Shown: in pieces, positions 54,950-64,000 of the stretch
Numbering within the stretch: the stretch's first letter is position 1
How the letters are laid out: each line of letters begins with the position of its first letter
Assembly: GCA_028551475.1 (NCBI GenBank)
Contig: CM052360.1
Coordinates: forward strand, 23,134,682 to 23,198,681
DNA length: 64,000 bases
Direction: 5' to 3'
DNA from: Casuarina equisetifolia
Lineage: Eukaryota > Streptophyta > Magnoliopsida > Fagales > Casuarinaceae
Made by a program: the position numbers and the translations under genes
Notes under the pieces: generated by a model
The model's input: only the letters and a program-made list of their open reading frames with translations
The model's database searches: none
What the model was told of the DNA's origin: nothing

Positions 54950-57900
54950 AAAATTGCCAGTTTTTCAGGTACTTCTTTTTGCTTCATGAACTCGATTTCT
55001 CCTCATGCATGGATTATTGATTCAGGTGCCAGTGATCACATTATCTGCGACAAAAAATTATTTTCCAAAATTCACAATTTTTCCCCTTCCTCATCCGCTC
55101 GTCTTCCCAATGGGAACATCACTTCCGTCACTCACGTTGGTGATGTCACACTCAGCCCTACCATCACCCTACAAAATGTCTTATTTGTTCCCCAATTTTA
55201 CTTTAATCTTATCTCCGTTTCTCAAGCTTGTGCACAAAATGATTGCCATGTCATCATGACTTCTCATTCCTTTTTTTTAGGCTCATTCGACTGGCAAACC
55301 GATGGGCTTGGGTAGCGTTTCTCAAGGCCTTTATTTTTGGTCTTCATGCCCTACATGTTTTAATTTTTCCCAATGTATTTCCCTTCCTAAGGGCATCTTT
55401 TGTAATGCAAACATTAATAAAAATTCCCTTTTGCACCAACGTTTGGGTCACAACGCTTCTTTTCCCCAACCAGCTTGCCCCATTTGTCCTCTCACAAAAC
55501 AACCTCTCCAACCCTTTCCTTCTAGTTCTTCTCATGCTTCTTCCATATTTTCTCTCATCCATCTTGACATCTGGGGCCCGTATCACACCCCCCACCGTGA
55601 CGGTTCTCATTTTTTCCTCACCCTTGTCGATGACTTCTCTCGCAGCACTTGGGTCTTCCTCATGCAATCCAAGTCCTAAGTCCTCTCCCACCTCTCCAAT
55701 TTCTTTACCCTCATTCACACCCAATTTCACACCTCCGTTCAGCGCATTCGTACCAATAATGCCCGTGACTTTTTTAACTCTCATTGCTCTTCCTTCTTCA
55801 CTTCTTGCGGCATTTTACATGAAAGTTCTTGCACCTATACCCCTCAACAGAATGGTGTCGTTGAACGTAAACACCATCACCTTCTCGAGGTTGCTCGGGC
55901 CCTTATGTACCAAGCCTCTGTCCCTTACATTTTTTGGGGCGATTGTGTGATCACTGCTGCTTACCTGATTAATCGCATGCCATCTCGAGTTCTTTGTAGC
56001 AAGACCCCATTTGAGTTACTTTTTGGGACCCCTCCAGAGATTTCCCACCTCTGGGTTTTTGGTTGCCTTTGTTTTGCAACCACCGTTGGTCCTCGGGATA
56101 AGCTAAGTCCTCGTGCTACTCGCTGCATCTTCATGGGTTACCCTCCTTTGTAAAAGGGGTACCGTGTCTATGATCCCGCTGCTGATCGGTTCTTTATCAA
56201 CCGCGATGTGATTTTTCATGAGGATGTTTTTCCTTTTCAGTCTCAGTTATCTTCTGATGTCTCTGTTGAGTTTCCAGACAAGTCCCGGCCACTATTTTTT
56301 GAGGATGAAATGGGGTCTCCTTCGCCCCCACTAGTTCTTGACCCGCCTGCTCCAGCCCAACCTCCTCAGCCTCCCTCGTCCCCACCCACTGTTCCACCCC
56401 CAAACACTGTTCCTCCCCCAACTCCCCCCTCCTCATTTTTAGCACCCCTACCTCTACCGTCCCCCACTACCTCATCGCCTGCTCCTGATGATTCCCTCGC
56501 CATTGTTCCCTATATTGCCCCCTAGGTGCCCCCCAACCCCGTCCCTCTTGCTCCACCCTCTCCCATCCATACACCACCTCCTATGGCACCTCGCTGTTCT
56601 GGTCGTGCCACTCGACCCCTGATCTTGACCCACGACTATGTCTGTTCTAGTGTAACCCCTTTTGGCTCTCAGTATCCCATTTCCTCTTATGTCAGCTTGG
56701 CTCGGCTTTCCCCCGACCATTTATGTTGCATTAGCCGGATTTCTGCGGAGACTGAACCATCTTCTTATCATGAGGCTGCTTGTGACCCCAAATGGCAACA
56801 AGCTATAGAAGATGAACTTCGTGCCCTTGCTGACAACCGTACTTGGGATGTTGTCCCTTGTCCTTCTCATCGTCACCCCATTGGTTGCAAATGGGTCTAT
56901 AAGGTCAAGCACAAAGTTGATAGTTCCGTTGAACGCTATAAGGCTCGCTTGGTGGCTAAAGGCTACACTTAAAAAGAGGGTTTCGATTATCAGGATACTT
57001 TTTCTCCTGTGGCCAAAGAAGGCACTGTTCACTCCTTCCTTGCCGTTGCGGCTCTCTGTGATTGGCCCATTCATCAGATGGATGTCCACAATGGCTTTCT
57101 TCATGGTGACCTTACCGAAGAAATATACATGGACCTTCCTCCGGGATTACGCAGACAGGGGGAGTCTCAGGTATGTCGTCTCCGTAAATCCCTTTATGGG
57201 CTCAAACAAGCTTCTCGTCAATGGTATGCAAAATTCACCTCTGCTCTGCTATATGCTAACTTTCGCCAGTCTCGTCATGACTACTCATTATTCACTTGGC
57301 GTCGCGGTTCTTCCTCCATTTATCTCTTAATATATGTGGATGATATTTTGATCATGGGCAATCATCCCACAACTGTTAACAATTTCAAACAGTTTCTGCA
57401 CTCCACGTTCCACATCAAAGATTTGGGACCTCCCAAATATTATTTGGGGATTGAAATCGCCCGCTCTCCTCAAGGCATTTGTCTCAGTCAGCGCAAGTTT
57501 ATTTTGGAAATCATTTCTGACGCTAGGCTCTTTGGATGCAAGCCTGTAGTCATCCCTTTTGAACAAAACTTGAGCCTTACAACGCCCGAGTATGATGTGG
57601 GCGTCTCACCTTTAGACGAAGACCCTCCACTGAAGGACATTTCTAGCTATCAGAAACTCGTTGGGAAGCTCATCTATCTCACCATGACAAGACCTGACAT
57701 TTGTTACGCTGTCCAGATACTTAGTCAATTCATGCATGAATCGAAGCTGTCCCACATGAATGCCGCTCTGAAAGTCATCAAGTACTTAAAGGGATGTCCA
57801 GGATTGGGAATCCTTTTATCAAGAGATTGCAACATGCAATGACAGCATACTGTGACACAGACTATGCTACATGTCCCATGAGTAGACGGTCTACAACTAG

Positions 57901-58330
57901 TTATTGTATCAAACTTGGAAACTCATTACTCTCCCGGAAGATGAAGAAACAATCCACTGTGTCGCTTTCATCTGCCGAATCTGAATATCGAGCCATGGCT
58001 AAGACTACTTGTAAAGTTATTTGGTTGATGGGATTTCTTCGCGATCTTGGTATTCACATAAAAGGTCCCACACTCTTATTCTGTGACAACGATGCAGCTC
58101 TTAAATTAGCTGCAAACCCTATGGTCCATGAAAGAACAAAACACATTGAAGTTGATTGTCATTTCACAAGAGACAAAATTCAGGAAGGAATTATCAAGAC
58201 CAAAGAAATACGAACAACGGAACAACCTGCAGATATCTTTACCAAAGCCCTATGTCAAAGGCAACATACATACCTATTAAACAAGCTAGGTGTGTTTGAT
58301 GTTTACAAGCCACCTAAACCACCAGCTTGA
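54950..58330 (+). pseudogene. copia 3 pol relic: protease, integrase, reverse transcriptase, RNase H
   Basis: Protease WIIDSGASDHI (55008-55040) with the active Asp intact. Pre-integrase LLHQRLGHNAS and CPICPL. Integrase with HLDIWGPY and LVDDFSRSTW, but the second active Asp phrase reads RTNNARD, i.e. Asn, while QQNGVVERKH is kept. Reverse transcriptase from 56812 (GCKWVYKVKH, LYGLKQASRQW) with the YVDD site at 57333-57344. RNase H 57794-58330 (SLSSAESEYRA, FCDNDAA). Stops at 55677, 56151, 56523 and 56970, and frame changes near 55290 and 57830. No complete polyprotein possible. Confidence 0.85.
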
Positions 58331-58337
58331 GGGGGAG

Positions 58338-58586
58338 TGTTGGAGATACCGTCGTATATTGCATTATTCCTTCCTTGTATAGATTGAGCTACTTACCATA
58401 TAATGTAGGCTTATTAGGAAAGTTGCTTATATGGTAGGAATATTTGTATTATTATTGTTTGTATTCTTTCCTAGCATGAACCGTGCTTCTCCTATAAGAG
58501 GACCACTACGTTGTACATTCAGTTTCAAGTAAGTAATATAGAGAATTCTCTCATGCTCTTTCTCTCCTTGCTCACATCTTGTGACA
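58338..58586 (+). repeat. 3' LTR of copia 3
   Basis: See the 5' copy. Bounded by the purine tract and the CTAAT duplication. Confidence 0.92.
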
Positions 58587-58591
58587 CTAAT
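58587..58591. repeat. target-site duplication CTAAT (right copy)
   Basis: Matches 52832-52836. CXE4's N-terminal part continues to the right on the minus strand. Confidence 0.92.
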
Positions 58592-58783
58592 GATTCTTGG
58601 AATGAAAATACGTACTGTGAGACCAGTTTCCTTAACGATTAGAACATCTTTGGTGGAAACGCCATTGGAGTTGGTTGATTGAGGGACTACATCGGTGCCA
58701 AAGAACCTTTCTACTCTCCCATCTTTGTATGCGCAGAAATATGGAAGAAATTCGTGTGCTATTTCACTGGTCCCTGAATCCAT

Positions 58784-59806
58784 CGTTGAAGCAAGGAGGA
58801 GGCATATGCTTCTTGATATAGTCGTCTGAAGGGGTGGCCCAGTTACATATTTCTTCTTTTCCTCGTGCGAATCACAACTATTGTTTGTGGGTATCTCAAG
58901 ACAAAAGCAAAAGAGAAACAAGCTTGAAGACAACGGAATCTCGTTACTTTAATCTAACACATGAATCGCATCGAGTTAGTGGAAAAATGATGATGGATTT
59001 GGATAGAACTTACTTTTTTTCTTTTCTTCTTTTTTTTTATTTTATTTTTATTTTCCAGTGTAAATTACGGTAGCAGAAGTCTTCGAAAATAATAAAACAC
59101 CAATGCTAAAGTTAGGTAGAACTTGTTTTTCCTTGACTCGAGAGTTCGAAAATCAATGCCACTTTGGTATTGGTTTTTATACCCAAAGACCTTTCTTTTA
59201 AAGCCACAAGCAGTTGCTGTCAGCGGCATTATAAATGTGGTGTTAGTGTTCAAGATAAAGATTCCCTAAATGTGGAGGACAAAAAATCTCACATGAAATA
59301 CGATTGTAGATGAAGTTTAAAAGTAAAAATTATTGAGTTAAATTTTGAACTTTATAATATAAAGAGCCAAGACATTTTTATGAAAAATCCCGTTCAACCT
59401 TGATACGCATCTTCAATGTGTTGCGAATGTTGAGAAAAGGAATCCTATATTAAATAGACTCAATCTCTGTATAAGATCAAAAAGTTTTTTAAAAAAATGT
59501 CTTTATATTCTTAAATTAACTTTTAACTTTTAACATAATATTAGAATTTAGGTTAATCTTTAGTATTCTTAGGTTGTAACAGTCCACAAAAATACCACAT
59601 TACACATAGTTATGGATGATCATTGAAAGATATTTAAATTTAGTTATATATTCAAAAACTCTTGAATTAAATTTTAAGTTCAATAGGTAAACTCTTATGT
59701 ATATGCCATAATTTTGCAAAAGTCAAATTGTTAAGCATTTTGGTTGTAATTTGATTGATATATGGTGAAAGTTGGATAGAAATATTGGAGTGCTTTTTAG
59801 TCATTT
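58784..59806. other. CXE4 upstream region and spacer
   Basis: The frame of CXE4 stays open upstream of its start to 58933, without homology. The rest is AT-rich. No TATA-like word stands out at a convincing distance. Nothing else recognised. Confidence 0.35.
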
Positions 59807-60360
59807 TTAATCTCTATTAAGCCCTTTTAAGAGAAAAAGTTGGTCATATCCATGATGAAGGTAATCAATTCTTTTTACTATACCACAACCAATGTCTCGC
59901 AATTTGTGCAACCAATTTACGTTGGTTGAAGATATGAACTTTTCCAATGAATAATTTGCTAAAATCTCATAAACTAAAGCTGGTTGGAATCCATCAGCAC
60001 AAAAACCCACCAAACAAACCACATTAACATGGTGAATCCTACCCAATATTTTTACTTCATTTATGAAATCTTCTCCATTTTCTATGGATATGTTCAAGAT
60101 CTTTACTGCAACAAGGATTTCACTTAAAAGCTTTCCTTTGAAGACAATTCTATATGCTCTTTCTCCTAATTTCTCTTTGAATTGGTTTGTAATTATTTTG
60201 ATATCAACATATGAAAATCTTGTAGGTTTGAAAATTTTGTAATCCTCCAAAAATATTTTGATCTTTGTATCATTTCTTTTTTTACTTTATCATAGCTATA
60301 GAAATGATAGAGACCAAAGATTGCTGATACTAAAAGTGAAGCTAAGATAATATTTGCGTG
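59807..60360 (-). pseudogene. LRK10-like receptor kinase relic (juxtamembrane and N-lobe)
   Basis: The 147-codon frame reads FLEDYKIFKPTRFSYVDIK at its start, then TNQFKEKLGERAYRIVFKGK, VAVKILN, EDFINEVKILGRIHHVNVV and LVGFCADG, the closely conserved text of LRK10-like kinases. The Gly-rich loop is ruined (GERAYR for G-Q-G-x-x-G), although the ATP-site Lys (VAVK) is kept. A hydrophobic membrane segment is recognisable in another frame just upstream (about 60290-60355). The frame stops before the catalytic loop. No extracellular part is found. Confidence 0.7.
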
Positions 60361-62789
60361 TAAAAATTTATGAATTTATAACCTTCTTCTCTATAATAAT
60401 GAAAAATTCTATTGGAAAAAGTGAGGAAAATGATATAAAGTAAATTTATTTGTTTCAAAATAAAAAATTATCATAAATATTATTTTAAATGAAATTTGAA
60501 TAATTCAAATCTCCATTTTTCATAGATCTTTTTGAATGATTTTTTGAATGATTATTTGAATGATTTTGTAAGGTTGGGATGTTCCTTTACTTTTGTACAC
60601 TATATTTTATTAACACAAACTTATAATAATCTCAAGCATTGACAATCCTTCCGTTAATGATTTAACAAAATTAGCTTCTCATTTCATAACAAAAAGTAAA
60701 ACTTTGATTGATTCGACTGCCCATACTAAGAAAATAATCGGAAGGACAAGCAACGATTACTGGGCAAACATTTTAGTTTGCTGGATTTTGGTTTTTCTTT
60801 CTTTTTGTTTGTTTGGGTGGTTGGGGGGAAATGATGATGGATGCAGGAAATTGGCCATTGCGGAGGAGAATTTGAAAACTAATCTTGATTAATCCACATA
60901 TTAACTTGCAAACTAAGAAAAAGTTGAGTGCGAACGTTGGAATTGATTTGAGAGCAGACAATACCTTTTGCTTCAGGGAAGCACTGGCTTTCTGGTTCAT
61001 GGCGTGGTGTGAGCCAATTTCAGACTTTTGGCACGACCATATATCACGTTAAATGGAATTGACGGAAGAGTATACATCTTTCTACAAGATGCTATGGGCA
61101 AATCATTGATGTCATCATCTGCAAGGAAGGCACGAACTTCATGGTTAGGGTTTCTAAGACAAGAGATAACATCATTTTGTTTTGGCACATGGGGATTGCT
61201 TGAGCTTGCTGTTGAGGAACAATTGAATAAGGTGAAGTCCTAACGTTCTTCTATGACACAGAAAGGCGAGGTAGACAAATTAAGTCTGCGAAGCTGTCCT
61301 GGGTACTGTACTTCCATTACTTGAGCTTGGTAATCAATATTTTGGACAAAGAATTTCGTAGACTTGGGCAGCTCCAGCATGGTGTTGTTGTTATGATCGC
61401 AGGATAAAGTAAACCAAGGCGACGCAATGAAGATCGAATGGCTGGGCCACGGCCTTCACACTGTGACTCAGCGAAGGGCCTTCTGCAAGGCCTACAACGA
61501 AAATCACAAAGAAGAAATATGGGCTTGCCATCTCCAACCAAGTCTCCCTCTCTGCGGTCTGGAAGGTATCTTACCATCTTAAATTTCCCATATAAGCAGA
61601 TCCATATGACCCGTACATAACTTGTCAAACCTGCAAACTGCCGTTCCTTGAAGTTTCTGTTCATCATTTTCCTCCACTTCTTCAAGAAAGCACGAGCATG
61701 ATGCTGACCTAGTTTCTGCCTTGTGGAAGATAGTCTGTTGCACGTTGATAGCCGACTGAAGACGCAAGTTTTAGGTGCTCACGAGGCTGCAGCGCGCGAC
61801 GAAACGAAAGCAGAACGTGAATGGGGAAAAGAGAATCAATAACGCCGCGAGCATTTTTCAGAGGATCATTAGCGTGTATTTATACTGCATTCGTATATTT
61901 ATATGATGAAGAGAGGACGCGGACATGGCCAGCTGGTAAACCAACAAGTATAGTTTTCTCTTTCAACCAAAACACAATTGGGACCAGAATCCAATACTGC
62001 ATTCTGCATTTTAATAACAGAACTCTTAGGCTTTTGTTTGGAGGTCAAAAACTATATAAAATATATTAGTTTATTCACTTAAAAACAAGAGAATATAAAA
62101 GTTTAAAAGACGTATCCCAATATTACATTTTATCTAAGAGAAAACTAAATTAGAAATCTCTCAATTATGACACAACAAAATATTCATTGGAAGGATACAC
62201 TTTATCTAAAAGAAAACTAAATTAGAAATCTTTCAATTATAACACAACAAAATATTTGCCAAAAAGTTTTAATATAATACAACAAAATCATAAGAAGTAT
62301 GCATAAATGAAAAAGAGTCAAATTTCTTAGCAAATTAGCTTCACCAATTGGATCAAAGTGATGTCTTTTCATGTGCCCCATTGTTTCAAATCATTAAACA
62401 AAAGTAATAATTTATACTATCTCCATATAAAATCTATTACTAATGAAAAAGTCGTTTGCTAGTCTCATAGGCAAAAGTAGTCACCCCAAACATGGGTAGC
62501 CAACTATGCATAAAATCTAGCTAAACTAATTTAAAATCCGCACAAATAATATAAGAATTTTTTAATGTCTCTTTTTTATAGAACATTGACAAATTAATTC
62601 ATTTTTTATTAATGACTTATCAATTTCTTCTTCTATTTTTATTGTAGGGTATTTGATTGCTATTGGTAAGAAATTATTTGTCTTTTTAGTTCCATTTTAA
62701 TTTAGCTATTTTTCAACTAAAAATAAAAATGTGATGAACAATGTAACAACATATTTCTCTTCTTCTAATTTCTTTTTGGATTTTCCTAC
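60361..62789. other. unidentified region
   Basis: 60361-60700 is AT-rich. 60700-61850 is less A/T-rich and contains short frames (for example 61028-61243 plus; 61317-61685 minus; a plus phrase MKIEWLGHGLHTVTQRRAFC from about 61425) that I cannot assign. It may be a decayed gene. 62060-62300 holds two close copies of a roughly 70-bp phrase (actaaattagaaatctctcaatt and a relative) and resembles the A/T repeat at 840-970. The rest shows nothing. Confidence 0.3.
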
Positions 62790-63515
62790 TTAGGAATACA
62801 TCTCTCACTAATATATCTATAGTAGGGATTCCACTATTGATAGCATTTTTGATACATAAATGGCATAGAAGGCATCTATCTATGTATGATTTGATTGAAG
62901 AATATCTTCAAACTCATAATAACCTTATGCCAATAAGCTACTCTTACTCATAAATTAAGAAAATGACTCAAAGAACACTACCAATTGGTCACCTTGTAGT
63001 ATAAAGATGTTGGGCAAGTCTAGAGGTAATAGACAAGATTTCATAAATGAAGTCACAAGAGTGGGAAGAATACACCATGTTAATGTATAATACAACTCAT
63101 TGGCTTTTGTGCCAAAGGGTCAAAGCAAACTCTAATATATAAACTCATGCCAAAGGGGTCTTTGAATAAGCACATTTTTTCACCAAAAGGAAGCATATAG
63201 CTAACATACAAAAGAATATTGACATTGCTCTAGGAGTTGCTCATGGATGGACTACTTGCATTGAGGATAAGACATGTAAATTTTTCATTTTGATATCAAG
63301 CCTCACAACATTCTTCTTGATGAGAATTTCACATCCAAGATTTCTAATTTTGGTTTGGCAAAACTATTTTCAATAGAGAATAATATTGTTTCTTTGACTA
63401 TTGCAAAAAGAACCTTAAAATATATGGCTCCTGAGTTATTTTACAAAAGCATTAGAGGTGTCTCATATAAAGCTAATGTTTATAGCTTTGAAAATTGATG
63501 CAAGTTTATGAAATA
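62790..63515 (+). pseudogene. LRK10-like receptor kinase relic (membrane segment to activation loop)
   Basis: In broken frames the relic reads PLLIAFLIHKWHRRHLSMYD (membrane end and juxtamembrane), NNLMPISYSYS, a stop, then KMLGKSRGNRQDFINEVTRV and GRIHHVNV. After more breaks it continues with NIDIALGVAHG, the catalytic loop [16 protein letters not shown] (Asp at 63292-63294) and SNFGLAKLF, where the DFG Asp is replaced by Asn (63346-63348). It continues to [20 protein letters not shown] and ends at about 63515. The Gly-rich loop segment is deleted. It is a different copy from the minus-strand relic. Confidence 0.72.
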
Positions 63516-64000
63516 CTAAATTTGTAAGGAGTGCTCTAAAGCCAAAAACACAAACGGAATATGATCAAGCCCTATTCCTAGGATCTCTAATTAGTTGCCA
63601 CCAAACAATCAAACAAACCTACTGAAAGATCCTTGGTTCTTGGGCACTCTTTTGTGGAGAAGAGAGCACCTATGAATTAGAAAAGGCATCAATGCAAGAC
63701 ACACAATTAGCACCAGAAAAGCATTAGGCATAATTATAACGTCAGCATAAGCACTAGAAAGGCACAATGATGTTTGATTGCAAACAAGATTTGAAGCTAT
63801 TAATGCTTCTGAGACCACAAAAAAGACTAGAAATGCAATCTCTATTCAAATATTGCCATTGCAGTAGTTAACCTTCAAGTCCTAAGTGACATCAACACAT
63901 TTCAATGAAGAAAAGACACCAAGTTAAATTAACTGAAATAGCCTAGAAAGTAGACAGGAGGGAGCATCAACGGGAAGGCATTGCCATGTTTTTACTCCTT
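63516..64000. other. spacer, nothing recognised
   Basis: No supported frame after the kinase relic. A/T-rich to the window end. Confidence 0.3.

Larger units (their letters stand above)
52837..58586 (+). mobile_element. Ty1-copia retrotransposon 3 inside CXE4
   Basis: A 5,750-bp element, plus strand, with 249-bp LTRs at 52837-53085 and 58338-58586 that begin TGTTGGAGATACC and end TTGTGACA. The primer site TGGTATCAAGAGCC follows the left LTR directly, and a purine tract GAGGGGGAG precedes the right one. By eye the LTRs differ at one of 249 positions, yet gag-pol has at least five stops and about three frameshifts, and an integrase active-site Asp is replaced. This fits a defective family moved by enzymes supplied elsewhere. 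Confidence 0.93.
52111..58783 (-). pseudogene. carboxylesterase CXE4, minus strand, interrupted by a Ty1-copia element and a stop
   Basis: The N-terminal part (58783-58587) starts MDSGTSEIAHEFLPYF and runs to FIPRIIS, where a copia element enters. The rest (52836-52111) continues with YYHGGG, DYRLAPEH and DSWVALQW, then TGA (plus 52564-52566) in place of the conserved Arg codon after HADFR. Beyond it the nucleophile elbow reads GDSIG, and about five residues that normally follow are missing. The Asp (TAGKD) and His (ESHVFH) segments are kept, and the frame ends FINLDTAT. The sequence is clearly more distant from CXE1-3 than they are from each other, and it lies in opposite orientation. Dead through three separate lesions. 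Confidence 0.88.

Noticed and set aside
63609-63818. Minus-strand 69-codon frame with a hydrophobic start, as a secreted peptide
   Set aside because: Hydrophobic by A/T composition. No paralog in the window and no Cys pattern like that of the 28824-29258 gene.
1-64000. tRNA, rRNA or known small RNA genes
   Set aside because: I looked for cloverleaf and internal promoter-like words and found none convincing. The only iMet-tRNA-like words are retroelement primer sites.

Overview
The window is nuclear DNA of a flowering plant, almost certainly a eudicot. The evidence is the class I plant carboxylesterase (CXE) genes, L1-type LINEs whose ORF1 carries a DUF4283 domain, Ty1-copia elements with iMet-tRNA-type primer sites, LRK10-like receptor-kinase relics, and AT-rich spacers. 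I cannot name the species from sequence alone. Most of the DNA is repeats or gene relics. I support only two intact host genes: a single-exon CXE (32785-33738, +) and a small secreted eight-cysteine protein (28824-29258, -).

Left half (1-30100). This part is built from diverged segmental copies of one unit. The unit has a small Cys-rich gene on the minus strand, a long AT-rich flank, and in at least two copies a carboxylesterase relic on the plus strand. Copies lie at the left edge (the first eight codons of a paralog are at 1-24), 2779-6190, 16840-18540, 21860-25325 and 27555-30080. Only the last keeps an open Cys-rich reading frame. A full-length LINE (7212-13282) has inserted here. It has an 18-bp target-site duplication, a poly(A) tail, two uninterrupted ORFs that overlap by ATGA, and a C-rich (sense strand) tandem-repeat 5' leader. 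Older LINE fragments, an RNase H-like relic and a near-perfect 50-bp inverted repeat (19371-19491) are also present.

Carboxylesterase cluster (32480-58783). Four CXE paralogs are arranged +,+,+,-. The first is intact. The other three have each been hit by a different Ty1-copia family, each insertion flanked by a perfect 5-bp duplication of coding sequence. CXE2 carries a 7.2-kb element (36405-43602, -, TSD GGGAG). CXE3 carries a 4.7-kb element (46029-50708, +, TSD TTCCT). CXE4 carries a 5.75-kb element (52837-58586, +, TSD CTAAT). CXE2 has no other lesion visible, whereas CXE3 and CXE4 also have in-frame stops. All three elements have broken gag-pol. The first has 1266-bp LTRs with unusual termini that contain a long open frame of non-retroviral character, read in frame from the RNase H end.

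Right end (58784-64000). Two relics of LRK10-like receptor kinases lie on opposite strands, separated by about 2.4 kb of sequence I could not identify.

Functionally, the intact CXE should be a soluble alpha/beta-hydrolase acting on small ester substrates, and the Cys-rich protein should be secreted. The window mainly records duplication of these genes followed by decay through mobile-element insertion.
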